From NCBI RefSeq assembly GCF_014645555.1, contig NZ_BMLY01000001.1, forward strand, positions 267,939-331,938: DNA of 64,000 nt, read 5' to 3'. Below, one piece after another: positions 37,155 to 46,771 of the stretch. The notes below the pieces were generated by a model that was not told the origin of the DNA, made no database searches, and saw only the letters and a program-made list of their open reading frames with translations. This stretch comes from Silvimonas amylolytica. Its GTDB lineage: Bacteria > Pseudomonadota > Gammaproteobacteria > Burkholderiales > Chitinibacteraceae. The position numbers were made by a program, and so were the translations under genes. Within the stretch, counting starts at the first letter, position 1. The number at the start of each line of letters is the position of its first letter.

Positions 37155-38705
37155 ATGAGCCAGACCCTCCACCTGCAACCCGGCCATTTCACATTGCAAG
37201 ACCTGCGCCAACTCTGGCTGACTCCGCACAACCTCCTGCTGGATGAGTCGGCCTGGCCCGCCATGCAATCTTCAGCAGATGTCGTGGCACGCATTTTTGG
37301 CAAAGGCCAGGCGGCGTATGGCATCAACACCGGCTTTGGCAAGCTGGCGCATACGCGGATCCCTGATGAGCAACTGGAAGAACTGCAGCGCAACCTGATC
37401 CTGTCGCACTCCGTTGGCGTGGGCGAAGCATTAAGTCCGGCCGTGGCCCGCCTTGTGATGGCATTGAAGATTGGCAGTCTGGCGCGCGGGTTTTCCGGCG
37501 TGCGTCCGCTGGTTGTGGAAACACTGCTCGCCGTACTCAATGCGGGCATCGTGCCGCATATTCCAGCCAAGGGATCGGTGGGCGCATCGGGCGATCTTGC
37601 ACCGCTGTCGCACATGACGCTGACGTTGATGGGTGAAGGCGATGCCTGGGTCGATGGCGTACGTCTTCCCGCAGCCCAGGCACTGGTGAATGCAGGCATT
37701 ACACCGCTACGCCTCGCCGCCAAGGAAGGACTGGCACTCATCAATGGCACACAGGTTTCCACTGCATTGACACTCAACGGCCTATTCCTGGCTGAACGCG
37801 TCTTTGCAGCCGCTACATTGTCTGGCGCCCTGTGCATTGACGCGGCCCGGGGCAGTGATGCGCCATTTGATGCGCGGATTCACGCGGTACGCGGTCAGCC
37901 CGGTCAGATCAAGCTGGCCAACATCTATCGTGAGTTACTGGTTGGCAGCGTCATTCGTCATTCTCATCTGGAAAACGACGAGCGCGTGCAAGACCCGTAT
38001 AGCCTGCGTTGCCAGCCCCAGGTCATGGGCGCTTGCCATGATCTGATCAGTCAGGCGGCCCGTACGCTGTTGATAGAAGCCAATGCTGTCACTGACAACC
38101 CGCTGGTGTTTGCGGGTGAGGACGGCGAACCAGACGCGGTCTTGTCTGGCGGCAACTTCCACGCCGAGCCGGTTGCTTTTGCCGCCGATACGCTTGCGCT
38201 CGCCATCTCTGAAATCGGCGCATTGTCAGAGCGCCGCATCGCCCTTTTGATCGACGCCTCGCTCTCTGGCTTGCCACCGTTCCTGGTCAACGCACCCGGA
38301 CTGAACTCTGGTTTCATGATTGCGCATGTCACTGCGGCAGCATTGGCGTCCGAAAACAAAACACTGGCACACCCGGCCAGCGTTGACAGCCTCCCGACAT
38401 CGGCCAACCAGGAAGATCATGTCAGCATGGCGACGTTTGCGGGTCGACGACTCAATGACATCGCCCGCAATACCGCCACAGTCGTCGGCATTGAATTGCT
38501 GGCGGCAGCCCAGGGCGTGGATTTCCATCGGCCGCTCGCAACTTCACCACGCCTGCAACAGACGCATCGCATCTTGCGTGACAAGGTGCCGTTCTATGAC
38601 AAAGACCGCCTGTTTGCACCGGACATCGACGCTGCCACCACACTGGTGCTTGAAGGCAATCTTGTGGACGGCAACACAGACCTGCTCGCTCCGCTGTTTG
38701 ACTGA
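37155..38705 (+). CDS. hutH: Histidine ammonia-lyase
   Basis: Deaminates histidine to urocanate, the first step of histidine catabolism. It has 516 residues with the MIO prosthetic group formed from Ala144-Ser145-Gly146 in [14 protein letters not shown]. Other conserved segments are [23 protein letters not shown] and QEDHVSMA. It stands alone and ends with a terminator; other hut genes are not in the window. The upstream HutC-type operator suggests induction by urocanate. Confidence 0.95.
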   Translation: MSQTLHLQPGHFTLQDLRQLWLTPHNLLLDESAWPAMQSSADVVARIFGKGQAAYGINTGFGKLAHTRIPDEQLEELQRNLILSHSVGVGEALSPAVARLVMALKIGSLARGFSGVRPLVVETLLAVLNAGIVPHIPAKGSVGASGDLAPLSHMTLTLMGEGDAWVDGVRLPAAQALVNAGITPLRLAAKEGLALINGTQVSTALTLNGLFLAERVFAAATLSGALCIDAARGSDAPFDARIHAVRGQPGQIKLANIYRELLVGSVIRHSHLENDERVQDPYSLRCQPQVMGACHDLISQAARTLLIEANAVTDNPLVFAGEDGEPDAVLSGGNFHAEPVAFAADTLALAISEIGALSERRIALLIDASLSGLPPFLVNAPGLNSGFMIAHVTAAALASENKTLAHPASVDSLPTSANQEDHVSMATFAGRRLNDIARNTATVVGIELLAAAQGVDFHRPLATSPRLQQTHRILRDKVPFYDKDRLFAPDIDAATTLVLEGNLVDGNTDLLAPLFD

Positions 38706-38721
38706 ATACCACCAGCACCAA

Positions 38722-38763
38722 AAACAAAAGCCGGACACCCCGCAAGGGCTCCGGCTTTTGTTT
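38722..38763 (+). terminator. Terminator after hutH
   Basis: AAACAAAAGCCGGA/TCCGGCTTTTGTTT stem with a 14-nt loop, 17 bp after the stop; symmetric, so it may also serve the leftward side. Confidence 0.85.
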
Positions 38764-38796
38764 GTCCGCACAGCGAGGTGCAGTGAATCGTGCGGA

Positions 38797-39090
38797 TTAC
38801 AGATGAACCATCAACTGATCGATTAGTTCACCCATGGTCATACCACGCTCCGCCGCACGCTGGCGCAACAGGCGGCGCGTGCGTTCGTCAACCACCGCAT
38901 TGAGTTGCACCGGCACTTGCACGCTAGTCACTTCACTCGACAACAACGCACTTTGCATGCGCATCTGACGACTACGGCGCTTGCGCTCTGCCGCCGTCAT
39001 CGGCCGCATACCCACGCATGGCCGGCCACGCTTCAACACCATAGAAAGACCTGGCAGCTCAGCAGTCATCGTATCGGCAGCTTGCTTCAT
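38797..39090 (-). CDS. Small DNA-binding regulator with KRGRP motif (ribbon-helix-helix-like)
   Basis: A 97-residue basic protein. LKRGRPCVGMRPMTAAERKRRSRQMRMQ (about 19-46) matches the start of the phage regulator at 1200. It is followed by VTSVQVPVQLNAVVDERTRRLLRQRAAERGMTMGELIDQLM, the strand-helix-helix pattern of ribbon-helix-helix proteins. Six copies of a TTGTGAC-type box lie directly upstream (39102-39360), so it likely represses its own transcription. It stands between hutH and a tRNA gene. Confidence 0.65.
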   Translation of the reverse strand: MKQAADTMTAELPGLSMVLKRGRPCVGMRPMTAAERKRRSRQMRMQSALLSSEVTSVQVPVQLNAVVDERTRRLLRQRAAERGMTMGELIDQLMVHL

Positions 39091-39101
39091 GATCGGTTTC
39101 C

Positions 39102-39360
39102 TTGTGTGACTTGCGAACTAAAATGAGATGACCTAATTATGTGACAAGTCACAAAATAAAGCAAGCTTTTTACGCGCATTTAATACAGAAAAACCACGGT
39201 TTTGTGACCCATCACCAGCCCACCAGTGTGTGCGTCACGCATTTAAATATCTATTTAAAAACAGTAACCTACGATTTTGTGACCGCCACTCAACTGACCC
39301 ATTGCAATTGTGTGACCATGGGCGGCAGCCAGGCGCACCGTCTTTTGTGACTTGCCACCA
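39102..39360. repeat. Cluster of six TTGTGAC-type boxes
   Basis: Boxes begin near 39104 (TGTGTGAC), 39140 (TGTGAC-AA-GTCACA, palindromic), 39202 (TTTGTGACCCATCAC), 39276 (TTTTGTGACCGCCAC), 39308 (TTGTGTGACC) and 39342 (TTTTGTGACTTGCCAC). All show the same orientation, several with a partial inverted half. They occupy the space between the small regulator and the tRNA gene. Confidence 0.6.
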
Positions 39361-39466
39361 AACAAAGCAACCCCTGAAGCGTGACTAGTCGCGCTTTTTG
39401 AACGACTGCAGAAATACGATTTACCAGGCAAGCCTGAACCTGGCGCAAAACCCGACGCCGCCCAAC

Positions 39467-39495
39467 TTGCCGCCAGGGCGCCCTTCGGGTAGCAT
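39467..39495 (+). promoter_or_regulatory. Sigma-70 promoter of the tRNA-Gly gene
   Basis: -35 TTGCCG (39467-39472), 17-bp spacer, -10 TAGCAT (39490-39495), then a GC-rich discriminator TCGGGCTC as in stringently controlled tRNA promoters. Confidence 0.7.
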
Positions 39496-39507
39496 TCGGG
39501 CTCTGTT

Positions 39508-39581
39508 GCGGGCGTCGTATAATGGTAATACCCAAGCTTCCCAAGCTTGTGCCGTGGGTTCGATTCCCATCGCCCGCTCCA
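39508..39581 (+). tRNA. tRNA-Gly (anticodon CCC)
   Basis: A 74-nt cloverleaf with acceptor arms GCGGGCG/CGCCCGC, discriminator T and encoded CCA (39579-39581). The D arm is TCGTATAATGGTAATA. The anticodon stem CAAGC/GCTTG has loop TTCCCAA, anticodon CCC, reading GGG glycine codons. The T loop is TTCGATT. Its 3' side has no obvious att duplication. Confidence 0.95.
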
Positions 39582-39622
39582 CAACCACCTGCAAATTCAA
39601 TGACTTGCAGCAGGTTGTTTGA

Positions 39623-39671
39623 CAGTCACTTGAAGTGACTGCAAATAAAAAAGGCCGCAAATGCGGCCTTT
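39623..39671 (+). terminator. Hairpin and terminator downstream of tRNA-Gly
   Basis: CAGTCACTT-g-AAGTGACTG (39623-39641) is a perfect 19-bp palindrome. AAAGGCCGC-AAAT-GCGGCCTTT (39650-39671) is a second stem flanked by A and T runs, which would end the tRNA transcript and the convergent gene. Confidence 0.75.
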
Positions 39672-39743
39672 GTCGTTTCTTGCAGTCAAATCACTTCTAG
39701 AGACCCTCACTCCCTGCAATACCGAGGACTCACAATCAAAATC

Positions 39744-40148
39744 TCAATTTGCCTGCTGCCCGAAATCATCAAACGTGATGAAAGTGATTCGGCCAGGCTC
39801 GCTCTGCGCTGACACACTGAAATCCACGTTGGCTTTCCAGTATTCAAACGCCTCCGCCAGTTTGCCGCGGATGGTTTGCTCGAAAGTTTGCAGCAATCTT
39901 TTTTGCGCATCGTCAGGGGCCTGCTTGAATTTAGCCCATCCCTTTTCGGAGATCACGAAGGCCAGATTCAGCCCGTATTTCATTTCATCCGGAGCCCTGA
40001 CATGGCGCGGCGTCGTGATGAATACATACAAATGGCCACCCACTGACTCTGCGCAACGCCCCACCACCCCTGGATCAACAGGCAATACCGGTGCCAATGT
40101 ACTGGTAATGATGCTCAGGATTCGGGATTGCGCCTCGCGAATATCCAT
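39744..40148 (-). CDS. Hypothetical cytoplasmic protein
   Basis: From the ATG at 40148 (GAGGTAAACC upstream) the product is 134 residues beginning MDIREAQSRILSIITSTLAPV, mixed alpha/beta, ending in TFDDFGQQAN. It has no signal peptide or membrane helix. A longer frame to 40235 looks non-coding at its start. No family is recognised. Confidence 0.55.
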   Translation of the reverse strand: MDIREAQSRILSIITSTLAPVLPVDPGVVGRCAESVGGHLYVFITTPRHVRAPDEMKYGLNLAFVISEKGWAKFKQAPDDAQKRLLQTFEQTIRGKLAEAFEYWKANVDFSVSAQSEPGRITFITFDDFGQQAN

Positions 40149-40279
40149 GTGCGGTTTACCTCGATTAAACATCAGGACTAAACACCCACCATAGCTCACA
40201 CCTCGCCGGGACACGCACTCAAAGAAAGGCGACACCCCGACCTGAACCCGACCGCAACCAGACCCGGTGGGCCCGAGGC

Positions 40280-40516
40280 TTACTCCAGATTAAACCGTGA
40301 ACGCGCCTCGCGCATCGCCGCATCAATGACTGCTTCATGCCCGGCCGGATTGCGCCAGGTTGCGATATTCCAGTTGCACCCATCGGCATCGGGCTCGTTC
40401 TTTAGCGGCACGGACACATGTTGATGATGCCCGTCATCAAGCAATAGCCTGTCGCCATTGATACGGTCAGACAACCAATGCTGAATCTGCTGTGGCGTGA
40501 CCAGTTCTCGTGACAT
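40280..40516 (-). CDS. Small hypothetical protein
   Basis: A 78-residue protein with a good ribosome binding site (CAGGAGTT) before its ATG. Distinctive features are HHQHVSVPLKNEPDADGCNWNIATW and a helical C terminus. Reads like a real small gene; function unknown. Confidence 0.6.
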   Translation of the reverse strand: MSRELVTPQQIQHWLSDRINGDRLLLDDGHHQHVSVPLKNEPDADGCNWNIATWRNPAGHEAVIDAAMREARSRFNLE

Positions 40517-41346
40517 GTTGAACTCCTGGGGAAACGGAATGGAAAAATCAACCTAACACCTCCCGCCAACGAACAAGAGTCGCCGCACGCCTATATCAAC
40601 GTAAGGATGCCTACCACATGATGTAGACATCACACCCCACAACTTCATAAGTAATTGCACTGAAATCAACACAGCAAGGAACCGCGAAACAAGTCACCCT
40701 TGAAATTGAAATATGTATACATATCAATATATTGAATGAATAAATTAAAGCTTCATGAAAGGCAGGGAGCACCCATCAAATGGCCACCATCTTTACGCTC
40801 ACCGTAACACTTTGACATCGCCCCTTTCTCCCGCCGACTAGCGCCCGTTTGTTCAGAACAACGGCCACACGCCGCCTGCACCTGCCATGCTCTATGCGGA
40901 TGACGGCAACAACCCGTCAGCTCATGCGACTTTGTTTCCTTGCCGGAAACACTGTTTTAACGATTGAACGTGGAAGCTTTTGACGCACAGGTGTAAGATG
41001 CGAAGGTTTTTCTGGCCCCGGCGCCGGATGTATAACCCGCCTTCTCACTTCAGTACCCAGTGACGCCCGTCCCTTGGTGCGACCTGACACTGTCAGTCGC
41101 CTCGGGTCTCTGTCATTTCTGGAAAGCGCGGTTTGCTCCCTCGCCCCGGCAGAAAATAGAGGGTTAGCTGTAACAAGTGCCATCTGTGCAGCACCTGCCC
41201 TTACCGGCAAAAGACCCCTTGTTTTGCAATGCAACCGGCCGCACACCATGGTGGTCTTGTATTGGCAAGTTTGGCCCACGAGGCCGGTTCCATCTTGAGA
41301 ACAGGCGCGATTCGCACGAATACGCGCATCGACAGGAGCAGAAGAA
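40517..41346. other. Long intergenic region before gnd
   Basis: About 830 bp without a credible gene. It holds two abutting AT-rich palindromes (40711-40734) and CTGACA-c-TGTCAG (41084-41096), possible operator sites for gnd or for an unseen transcript. Confidence 0.5.
40711..40734. promoter_or_regulatory. Two abutting perfect palindromes
   Basis: ATATGTATACATAT (40711-40724) is followed without spacer by CAATATATTG (40725-40734). Both are self-complementary and lie 610 bp before gnd. Confidence 0.4.
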
Positions 41347-42756
41347 ATGTCCAAGCAACAAATCGGCGTTATCGGTATGGCGGTCATGGGCCGCAATCTG
41401 GCGCTGAACATCGAAAGCCGTGGTCATACGGTATCCATCTACAACCGCTCGTTCGACAAGACCGAAGAAGTCATCGCGGAAAATCCGGGCAAGAAGCTGG
41501 TTCCGTACAAGACACTGGAAGAATTCGTTGCTTCGCTCGAAACGCCTCGCCGCATTTTGCTGATGGTGAAGGCCGGTACCGCTACCGACGCCACCATCGA
41601 CCAACTCAAGCCGCTGCTCGCCAAGGGCGACATCATTATTGATGGCGGCAACACCCTGTACACCGACACCATCCGTCGCAACAAGGAACTGTCGGACCTG
41701 GGCTTCAACTTCATCGGCACCGGCGTGTCCGGCGGTGAAGAAGGCGCACTGAAGGGCCCGTCCATCATGCCGGGTGGCCAGAAAGAAGCCTACCAACTGG
41801 TGGCTCCGATCCTGACGCAAATCGCTGCGAAGGCACCGGATGGCGAACCGTGCGTGGCCTACATCGGCCCGGATGGCGCTGGTCACTATGTGAAGATGGT
41901 GCACAACGGTATCGAATACGGCGACATGCAGCTGATCGCTGAAGCCTATGACATCCTGAAGAACGTTCTGGGCCTGACCAACGCTGAACTGGCCGACGTA
42001 TTCGCCGACTGGAACAAGGGCGAACTGGACAGCTTCCTGGTTGAAATCACTGCCAACATCTTCAAGAAGAAAGACGAAGACACCGGCAAGGAACTGGTTG
42101 ACGTGATCCTGGACCAGGCTGGTCAAAAGGGTACCGGCAAGTGGACTTCCAAGTCTGCTCTGGACCTGGGCGTACCGCTGCCCCTGATCACCGAATCCGT
42201 GTTCGCACGTTTCATCTCCGCACTGAAGAAAGAACGCGTTCAGGCCGCCAAGGTGCTGAAGGGCCCGGCTTCCAAGCCTGCCATCGCCGACAAGGCCGCC
42301 TTCATTGAAGCCGTGCGTCGCGCGCTGTACCTGTCCAAGATTGCTTCGTACGCTCAGGGCTTCGCCCAGATGCGCGCTCAATCGGACGAAAGCGGCTGGG
42401 ATCTGCAATACGGTGAAATCGCCCAGATCTTCCGCGCTGGTTGCATTATCCGTTCGGGCTTCCTGCAGAACATCACCGATGCATACAAGAAGAACCCGAG
42501 CCTGACCAACCTGCTGCTGGATCCGTACTTTGCTGGCGTTGCCAACGAGTACCAGGCGGCCCTGCGTGAAGTGGTTGCTGCTGCCGTTCAAGCTGGTATC
42601 GCTGTGCCGACTTTCGGCTCCGCCATCAGCTACTACGACAGCTACCGCGCTGAGCGCCTGCCGGCCAACCTGATCCAGGCCCAGCGCGACTACTTCGGTG
42701 CTCACACTTTCGAGCGCACCGACAAGGAAGGCATCTTCCACGCTGAGTGGTTCTAA
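41347..42756 (+). CDS. gnd: 6-phosphogluconate dehydrogenase (decarboxylating)
   Basis: Pentose phosphate pathway enzyme producing ribulose 5-phosphate and NADPH. The 469 residues show the NADP-binding [20 protein letters not shown], a following SIYNRS typical of NADP specificity, and the catalytic [21 protein letters not shown] and [14 protein letters not shown]. Codon use is strongly biased, as in highly expressed genes. It is monocistronic with its own terminator. Confidence 0.96.
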   Translation: MSKQQIGVIGMAVMGRNLALNIESRGHTVSIYNRSFDKTEEVIAENPGKKLVPYKTLEEFVASLETPRRILLMVKAGTATDATIDQLKPLLAKGDIIIDGGNTLYTDTIRRNKELSDLGFNFIGTGVSGGEEGALKGPSIMPGGQKEAYQLVAPILTQIAAKAPDGEPCVAYIGPDGAGHYVKMVHNGIEYGDMQLIAEAYDILKNVLGLTNAELADVFADWNKGELDSFLVEITANIFKKKDEDTGKELVDVILDQAGQKGTGKWTSKSALDLGVPLPLITESVFARFISALKKERVQAAKVLKGPASKPAIADKAAFIEAVRRALYLSKIASYAQGFAQMRAQSDESGWDLQYGEIAQIFRAGCIIRSGFLQNITDAYKKNPSLTNLLLDPYFAGVANEYQAALREVVAAAVQAGIAVPTFGSAISYYDSYRAERLPANLIQAQRDYFGAHTFERTDKEGIFHAEWF

Positions 42757-42798
42757 GCGTTCTGACGCGATCCGTGGCCTGCCACGGCAGCGACAACA

Positions 42799-42833
42799 AA
42801 ATCCGGTCATCTTGCGATGGCCGGATTTTTTTT
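42799..42833 (+). terminator. Terminator after gnd
   Basis: AATCCGG-t-CATC / GATG-g-CCGGATT stem with a TTGC loop and eight Ts. Confidence 0.9.
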
Positions 42834-43127
42834 GGTCACTCGCCGCACCACAAGAAGGCCAACCATATGGCCATCGACCCACAAATGGGCACACGCCCAC
42901 ACAAGCGTTACGGCCCGATGACGAGCCCGCAACAAATTTCGTCCGGAACAAAGTTATCAGCAGCGAGCCGATTGATTTGCTCTAGAATACGCAACCGTTG
43001 CCGTCAGGACAGCCGCCCGACGGTAGCAGTTTTGTCATCAGATACAGGCGTTCGCTTGCGCCCCACCCGCGCGCCGGCGAAACAACGAATCAAAAACGCC
43101 AACACGATTGGTCAGGAGTTGCACTTT

Positions 43128-44744
43128 ATGAATCGCAAAATCATTGCAGCGGCCCTTGCCGCAACACTCGGGCTGTCCAGCCTGACCGCTCTGGCCGCGA
43201 ACGTGCCGGCCGGCGTCAAACTGGCAGACAAACAGGAACTGGTTCGCCACAACGGTACAGAGCCGGATTCGCTTGATCCGTCACTCTACGAAACCAAACC
43301 GGCGAACTATATCGATAGCGACTTGTTTGAAGGTCTGACCCGCAACGGCGCTGATGGCAGCATCCAGCCAGGCGTGGCAGAAAGCTGGAAGCAGACCGAC
43401 CCGCGGACCTGGGTATTCAAGCTGCGCAAAGATGCGAAGTTCTCTGACGGCAGCCCGATCACCGCAAATGATTTTGTGTATTCCTGGCAGCGTACCGTGG
43501 ACCCGAAAACCGGCTCTAAGTACACCATCCTGCATGAGTTCATCCTGAACGCCAAAGATATCGTTAACGGCAAAAAACAACCCAAAGACCTGGGCGTGAA
43601 GGCCGTCGACAAATACACACTGGAAGTGAAGACCACTGACGTTGTGCCGTTCTTCCCGGGTCTGGCTGCCATGGGCAACATGGCGCCACTGAAGAAAGAC
43701 GCCATCGACAAGAACGGCAAAGAATGGGTCAAGCCGGGCAAGATGATTTCCAACGGCGCTTACATGCTGTCTGAGTGGGTACCCAACAACCGCGTTGTGC
43801 TGGTAAAGAACCCCAACTACTGGAATGCCAAATCGGTTGTCATCACCAAGGTGACCTACAACCCGACCGAAAGCGATGACACCGCTCTGAAGATGTACAA
43901 GTCTGGCGAAGTCGACTGGACCGATGAAATCCCGACCGGCATTTACGCCTCGCTCAAATCCCAATTTGGCGCAGAACTGCGCAACACACCGTGGCTGGGT
44001 GTGTACTACTTCAACCTGAACAACAAGCTGCCGGAATTCCAGGACAAGCGTGTTCGTCAGGCACTGTCGATGGTCATTGATCGCGACATCCTGACTCAGA
44101 AAGTCACCGGCAACGGCGAAACCCCGGCCTACAGCCTGTTTGTGAAAGGCACGATTGCGGGCACGCCAACCACTTACGCCTGGACCAAAGAGCCGATGGC
44201 CCAACGCGTTGCTGAAGCCAAAAAACTGTTGTCTGATGCCGGTTACGGCCCAGGCAAGAAGCCACTGAACCTGAAGATCACCTACAACACCAATGAGATG
44301 CACAAGAAGATTTCGCTCTTCCTGGCCTCTGAATGGAAAACCAAACTGGGTCTGGCCACCAGCATGGAAAACCAGGAGTTCAAGGTGTTCGTGAAAACCC
44401 GTCACGACGGCGCTTATCAGTTGGCTCGCAACGCCTGGATTGCTGACTACAACGACGCCACCACCTTCCTTGACCTGGTCCGTTGCGGCAGCGCGCAGAA
44501 CGACACCTTCTACTGCAGCAAGGATGTCGACGCCGCCATCGCCGAGGGCAACCAGCAAACTGATCCGGCCAAGCGCACTGCCGCCTATAGCAAGGCCATG
44601 CAGACCGCCATGGACGACTACGCAGTCATCCCGATGTTCCAGTACTCCAAGGCGCGTCTGGTCAAGTCTTATGTCGGTGGTTACACCAACACCAACTATC
44701 TTGACGACTACCTGTCCCAAGACTTCTACATCATCAAACACTGA
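43128..44744 (+). CDS. oppA: Oligopeptide ABC transporter substrate-binding protein
   Basis: A 538-residue periplasmic binding protein, first gene of a complete oppABCDF set. From the ATG at 43128 (CAGGAG upstream) there is a signal peptide (IIAAALAATLGLSSLTALA, cut near residue 23). Family motifs are RHNGTEPDSLDP, GLTRNGADGSIQPGVAESW and RQALSMVIDRD. The frame is open back to 42747, but that part overlaps the gnd terminator and is not coding. An attenuator follows the gene. Confidence 0.92.
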   Translation: MNRKIIAAALAATLGLSSLTALAANVPAGVKLADKQELVRHNGTEPDSLDPSLYETKPANYIDSDLFEGLTRNGADGSIQPGVAESWKQTDPRTWVFKLRKDAKFSDGSPITANDFVYSWQRTVDPKTGSKYTILHEFILNAKDIVNGKKQPKDLGVKAVDKYTLEVKTTDVVPFFPGLAAMGNMAPLKKDAIDKNGKEWVKPGKMISNGAYMLSEWVPNNRVVLVKNPNYWNAKSVVITKVTYNPTESDDTALKMYKSGEVDWTDEIPTGIYASLKSQFGAELRNTPWLGVYYFNLNNKLPEFQDKRVRQALSMVIDRDILTQKVTGNGETPAYSLFVKGTIAGTPTTYAWTKEPMAQRVAEAKKLLSDAGYGPGKKPLNLKITYNTNEMHKKISLFLASEWKTKLGLATSMENQEFKVFVKTRHDGAYQLARNAWIADYNDATTFLDLVRCGSAQNDTFYCSKDVDAAIAEGNQQTDPAKRTAAYSKAMQTAMDDYAVIPMFQYSKARLVKSYVGGYTNTNYLDDYLSQDFYIIKH

Positions 44745-44851
44745 GCCAGATCAATACGACAGGATCGCGACCGTGACGCCGCAATACGGTATTACCCGTT
44801 TTTGCCCGCCAGTCATGGTCGCGTCCTGTTCCGGTTGATTTCTGGAATAAT

Positions 44852-44879
44852 GGCGCGGCTCTGAGGAGCGCGCCTTTTT
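44852..44879 (+). terminator. Attenuator between oppA and oppB
   Basis: GGCGCG-g-CTC / GAG-CGCGCC stem with a short loop and five Ts, 25 bp before the oppB start. It should let most transcripts stop after oppA and favour excess binding protein. Confidence 0.75.
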
Positions 44880-44903
44880 GTCGTTCGGTTGGGAAGAAGA
44901 ACA

Positions 44904-45839
44904 ATGTGGTCATATATATTCCGGCGCGTATTGTGGGCGATCCCCACCATACTGGCCGTCATTACCGTTTGCTACGTGATGCTTCACCTCACCCCTGGTG
45001 GACCTTTTGATAGCGAACGTCAGGTTTCCCCGGCAGTACTGGCCAATTTGCAGGCCAAGTACCACCTTGATCTGCCGCTGTGGAAACAATACCTCTACTA
45101 CCTGAAAGATCTGCTACATGGTGATCTGGGTGCTTCATTCCGCTACGCGGACTGGAGCGTCAATGCACTGGTTGCCCAGGCTCTACCGGTTTCGCTGAGC
45201 ATCGGCGGCACGTCGATGGTTCTTGCACTGGTCATCGGCGTAGCACTGGGCATTGCCGCTGCGTTGCGCCAGAACAGCACTGTTGACTACGTGGTGATGT
45301 TTTTAGGCAACATCGGCAACACCTTGCCGTCGTTTGTACTCGGGCCGATTCTGGTGCTGATCTTCGCGATCTGGCTCAAGCATCCAGACGGTTCAGGCTA
45401 TTTGCCTGCGGGCGGCTGGGACGGCTCTGTAAGGTACATGATCCTGCCTATCGCCTTGCTGACCATCATTAACGTGGCAACGATCGGTCGCATCATGCGT
45501 GCTGGTTTGATCGAGACCATGAGCAGCAACTTTATCCGCACAGCCCGCGCCAAAGGCCTGCCGCTGCGGACCATTGTGCTGCGTCATGCCATTCGCCCGG
45601 CACTGGTACCCGTAGCCTCGGTACTTGGCCCGCTGGCGATCAGTTCGATCACTGCCGCCGTAGTAACGGAAACCGTGTTTGCACTGCCGGGTTTGGGCAA
45701 ATTGATTGTCAACGCCGCCACCAATCGCGATTACACGCTGGTATTGGGTCTGGTGGTGCTGGTCACGATCATTGCCATGCTGTTCAGCCTGTTGATCGAT
45801 CTGATCTACGCAGTGCTTGATCCCCGAATCCGTTACTGA
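44904..45839 (+). CDS. oppB: Oligopeptide ABC transporter permease OppB
   Basis: A 311-residue inner-membrane permease with six helices, starting MWSYIFRRVLWAIPTI at 44904 (GAAGAAGA upstream). The conserved cytoplasmic loop TARAKGLPLRTIVLRHAIRPALVPV contacts the ATPases. It pairs with OppC. Confidence 0.93.
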   Translation: MWSYIFRRVLWAIPTILAVITVCYVMLHLTPGGPFDSERQVSPAVLANLQAKYHLDLPLWKQYLYYLKDLLHGDLGASFRYADWSVNALVAQALPVSLSIGGTSMVLALVIGVALGIAAALRQNSTVDYVVMFLGNIGNTLPSFVLGPILVLIFAIWLKHPDGSGYLPAGGWDGSVRYMILPIALLTIINVATIGRIMRAGLIETMSSNFIRTARAKGLPLRTIVLRHAIRPALVPVASVLGPLAISSITAAVVTETVFALPGLGKLIVNAATNRDYTLVLGLVVLVTIIAMLFSLLIDLIYAVLDPRIRY

Positions 45840-45848
45840 GGTAGCCCC

Positions 45849-46763
45849 ATGTTTTTCCGACGCAAACAACTTGCGGTGGCTGGCGCGATCAGTGACCTGC
45901 CACTGGCGAGCGTGCAAGGTCGTAGCCCTTGGGTAGACGCCTTCCGCCGTTTTTCGCACAACAAAGCTGCCGTGTTCAGCACGGTCTTGATGCTGTTGAT
46001 TACCCTGGCCTGTGTGTTCGGGCCGCTGCTGCTCCCCAATGCTTTCGACGACACCGACTGGGGCGCCATCAGCATGCCCCCCACCTGGGCTGGCACGCAT
46101 TGGTTTGGCACTGACGAACTGGGCCGTGACATTCTGGTTCGCACCTTGATTGGCGGTCGCATCTCTTTGCTGGTTGGCCTGCTGGGTACACTGGCCAGCG
46201 TGGCGATTGGCATTGCCTGGGGCGCTGTCGCCGGCTTTCTGGGTGGCAAGGTCGACTCGGTCATGATGCGGATCGTCGACATGATGTACGCCGTACCTTA
46301 CCTCGTGATCGCCATTTTGATGATGACGTTGTTCGGCCGCGAGTTCTATCTGGTCGTCATTGTGATCGCCATTTTCTCGTGGATCGATACCGCCCGGGTG
46401 GTACGTGGCCAGACGCTGACGATCAAATCGCGTGAGTTCGTCGAGGCCGCACATGCCATCGGTGTTCCGACTTCGCGGATCATCTTCAGTCATATCGTGC
46501 CGAACTTGCTGGGCATCGTCGCGATCTACACCACGGTAACGGTACCGGGTGTGATTCTGACCGAATCCGTGCTGTCTTTCCTGGGACTGGGTGTGCAAGA
46601 ACCGATGACCAGCTGGGGCGCCCTGATTGGTGACTCGGTCGGCAAGATGGATGCCACGCCGTGGATGTTGTTGTTCCCTTCCCTGTTCCTGTGCCTGACC
46701 CTGGCCAGCGTCAATTACATTGGCGATGGTCTACGTGATGCATTTGATCCGAAAGATCGCTGA
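45849..46763 (+). CDS. oppC: Oligopeptide ABC transporter permease OppC
   Basis: A 304-residue permease starting 9 bp after oppB. Family features are HWFGTDELGRDIL near residue 85 and the EAA loop EAAHAIGVPTSRIIFSHIVPN. A longer cytoplasmic N terminus precedes the first helix, as usual for OppC. Confidence 0.93.
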   Translation: MFFRRKQLAVAGAISDLPLASVQGRSPWVDAFRRFSHNKAAVFSTVLMLLITLACVFGPLLLPNAFDDTDWGAISMPPTWAGTHWFGTDELGRDILVRTLIGGRISLLVGLLGTLASVAIGIAWGAVAGFLGGKVDSVMMRIVDMMYAVPYLVIAILMMTLFGREFYLVVIVIAIFSWIDTARVVRGQTLTIKSREFVEAAHAIGVPTSRIIFSHIVPNLLGIVAIYTTVTVPGVILTESVLSFLGLGVQEPMTSWGALIGDSVGKMDATPWMLLFPSLFLCLTLASVNYIGDGLRDAFDPKDR

Positions 46764-46771
46764 GGTCCGCC

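Noticed and set aside
39508-39581. Genomic island insertion at the tRNA-Gly 3' end
   Set aside because: No integrase gene and no repeat of the tRNA 3' end was found nearby.
41164-42951. 595-codon minus-strand ORF over gnd
   Set aside because: It is the antisense frame of a strongly codon-biased gene; composition is low-complexity and no motif is present.
43281-44741. 486-codon minus-strand ORF over oppA
   Set aside because: Antisense shadow of a well-supported binding protein; no start signal or motif.
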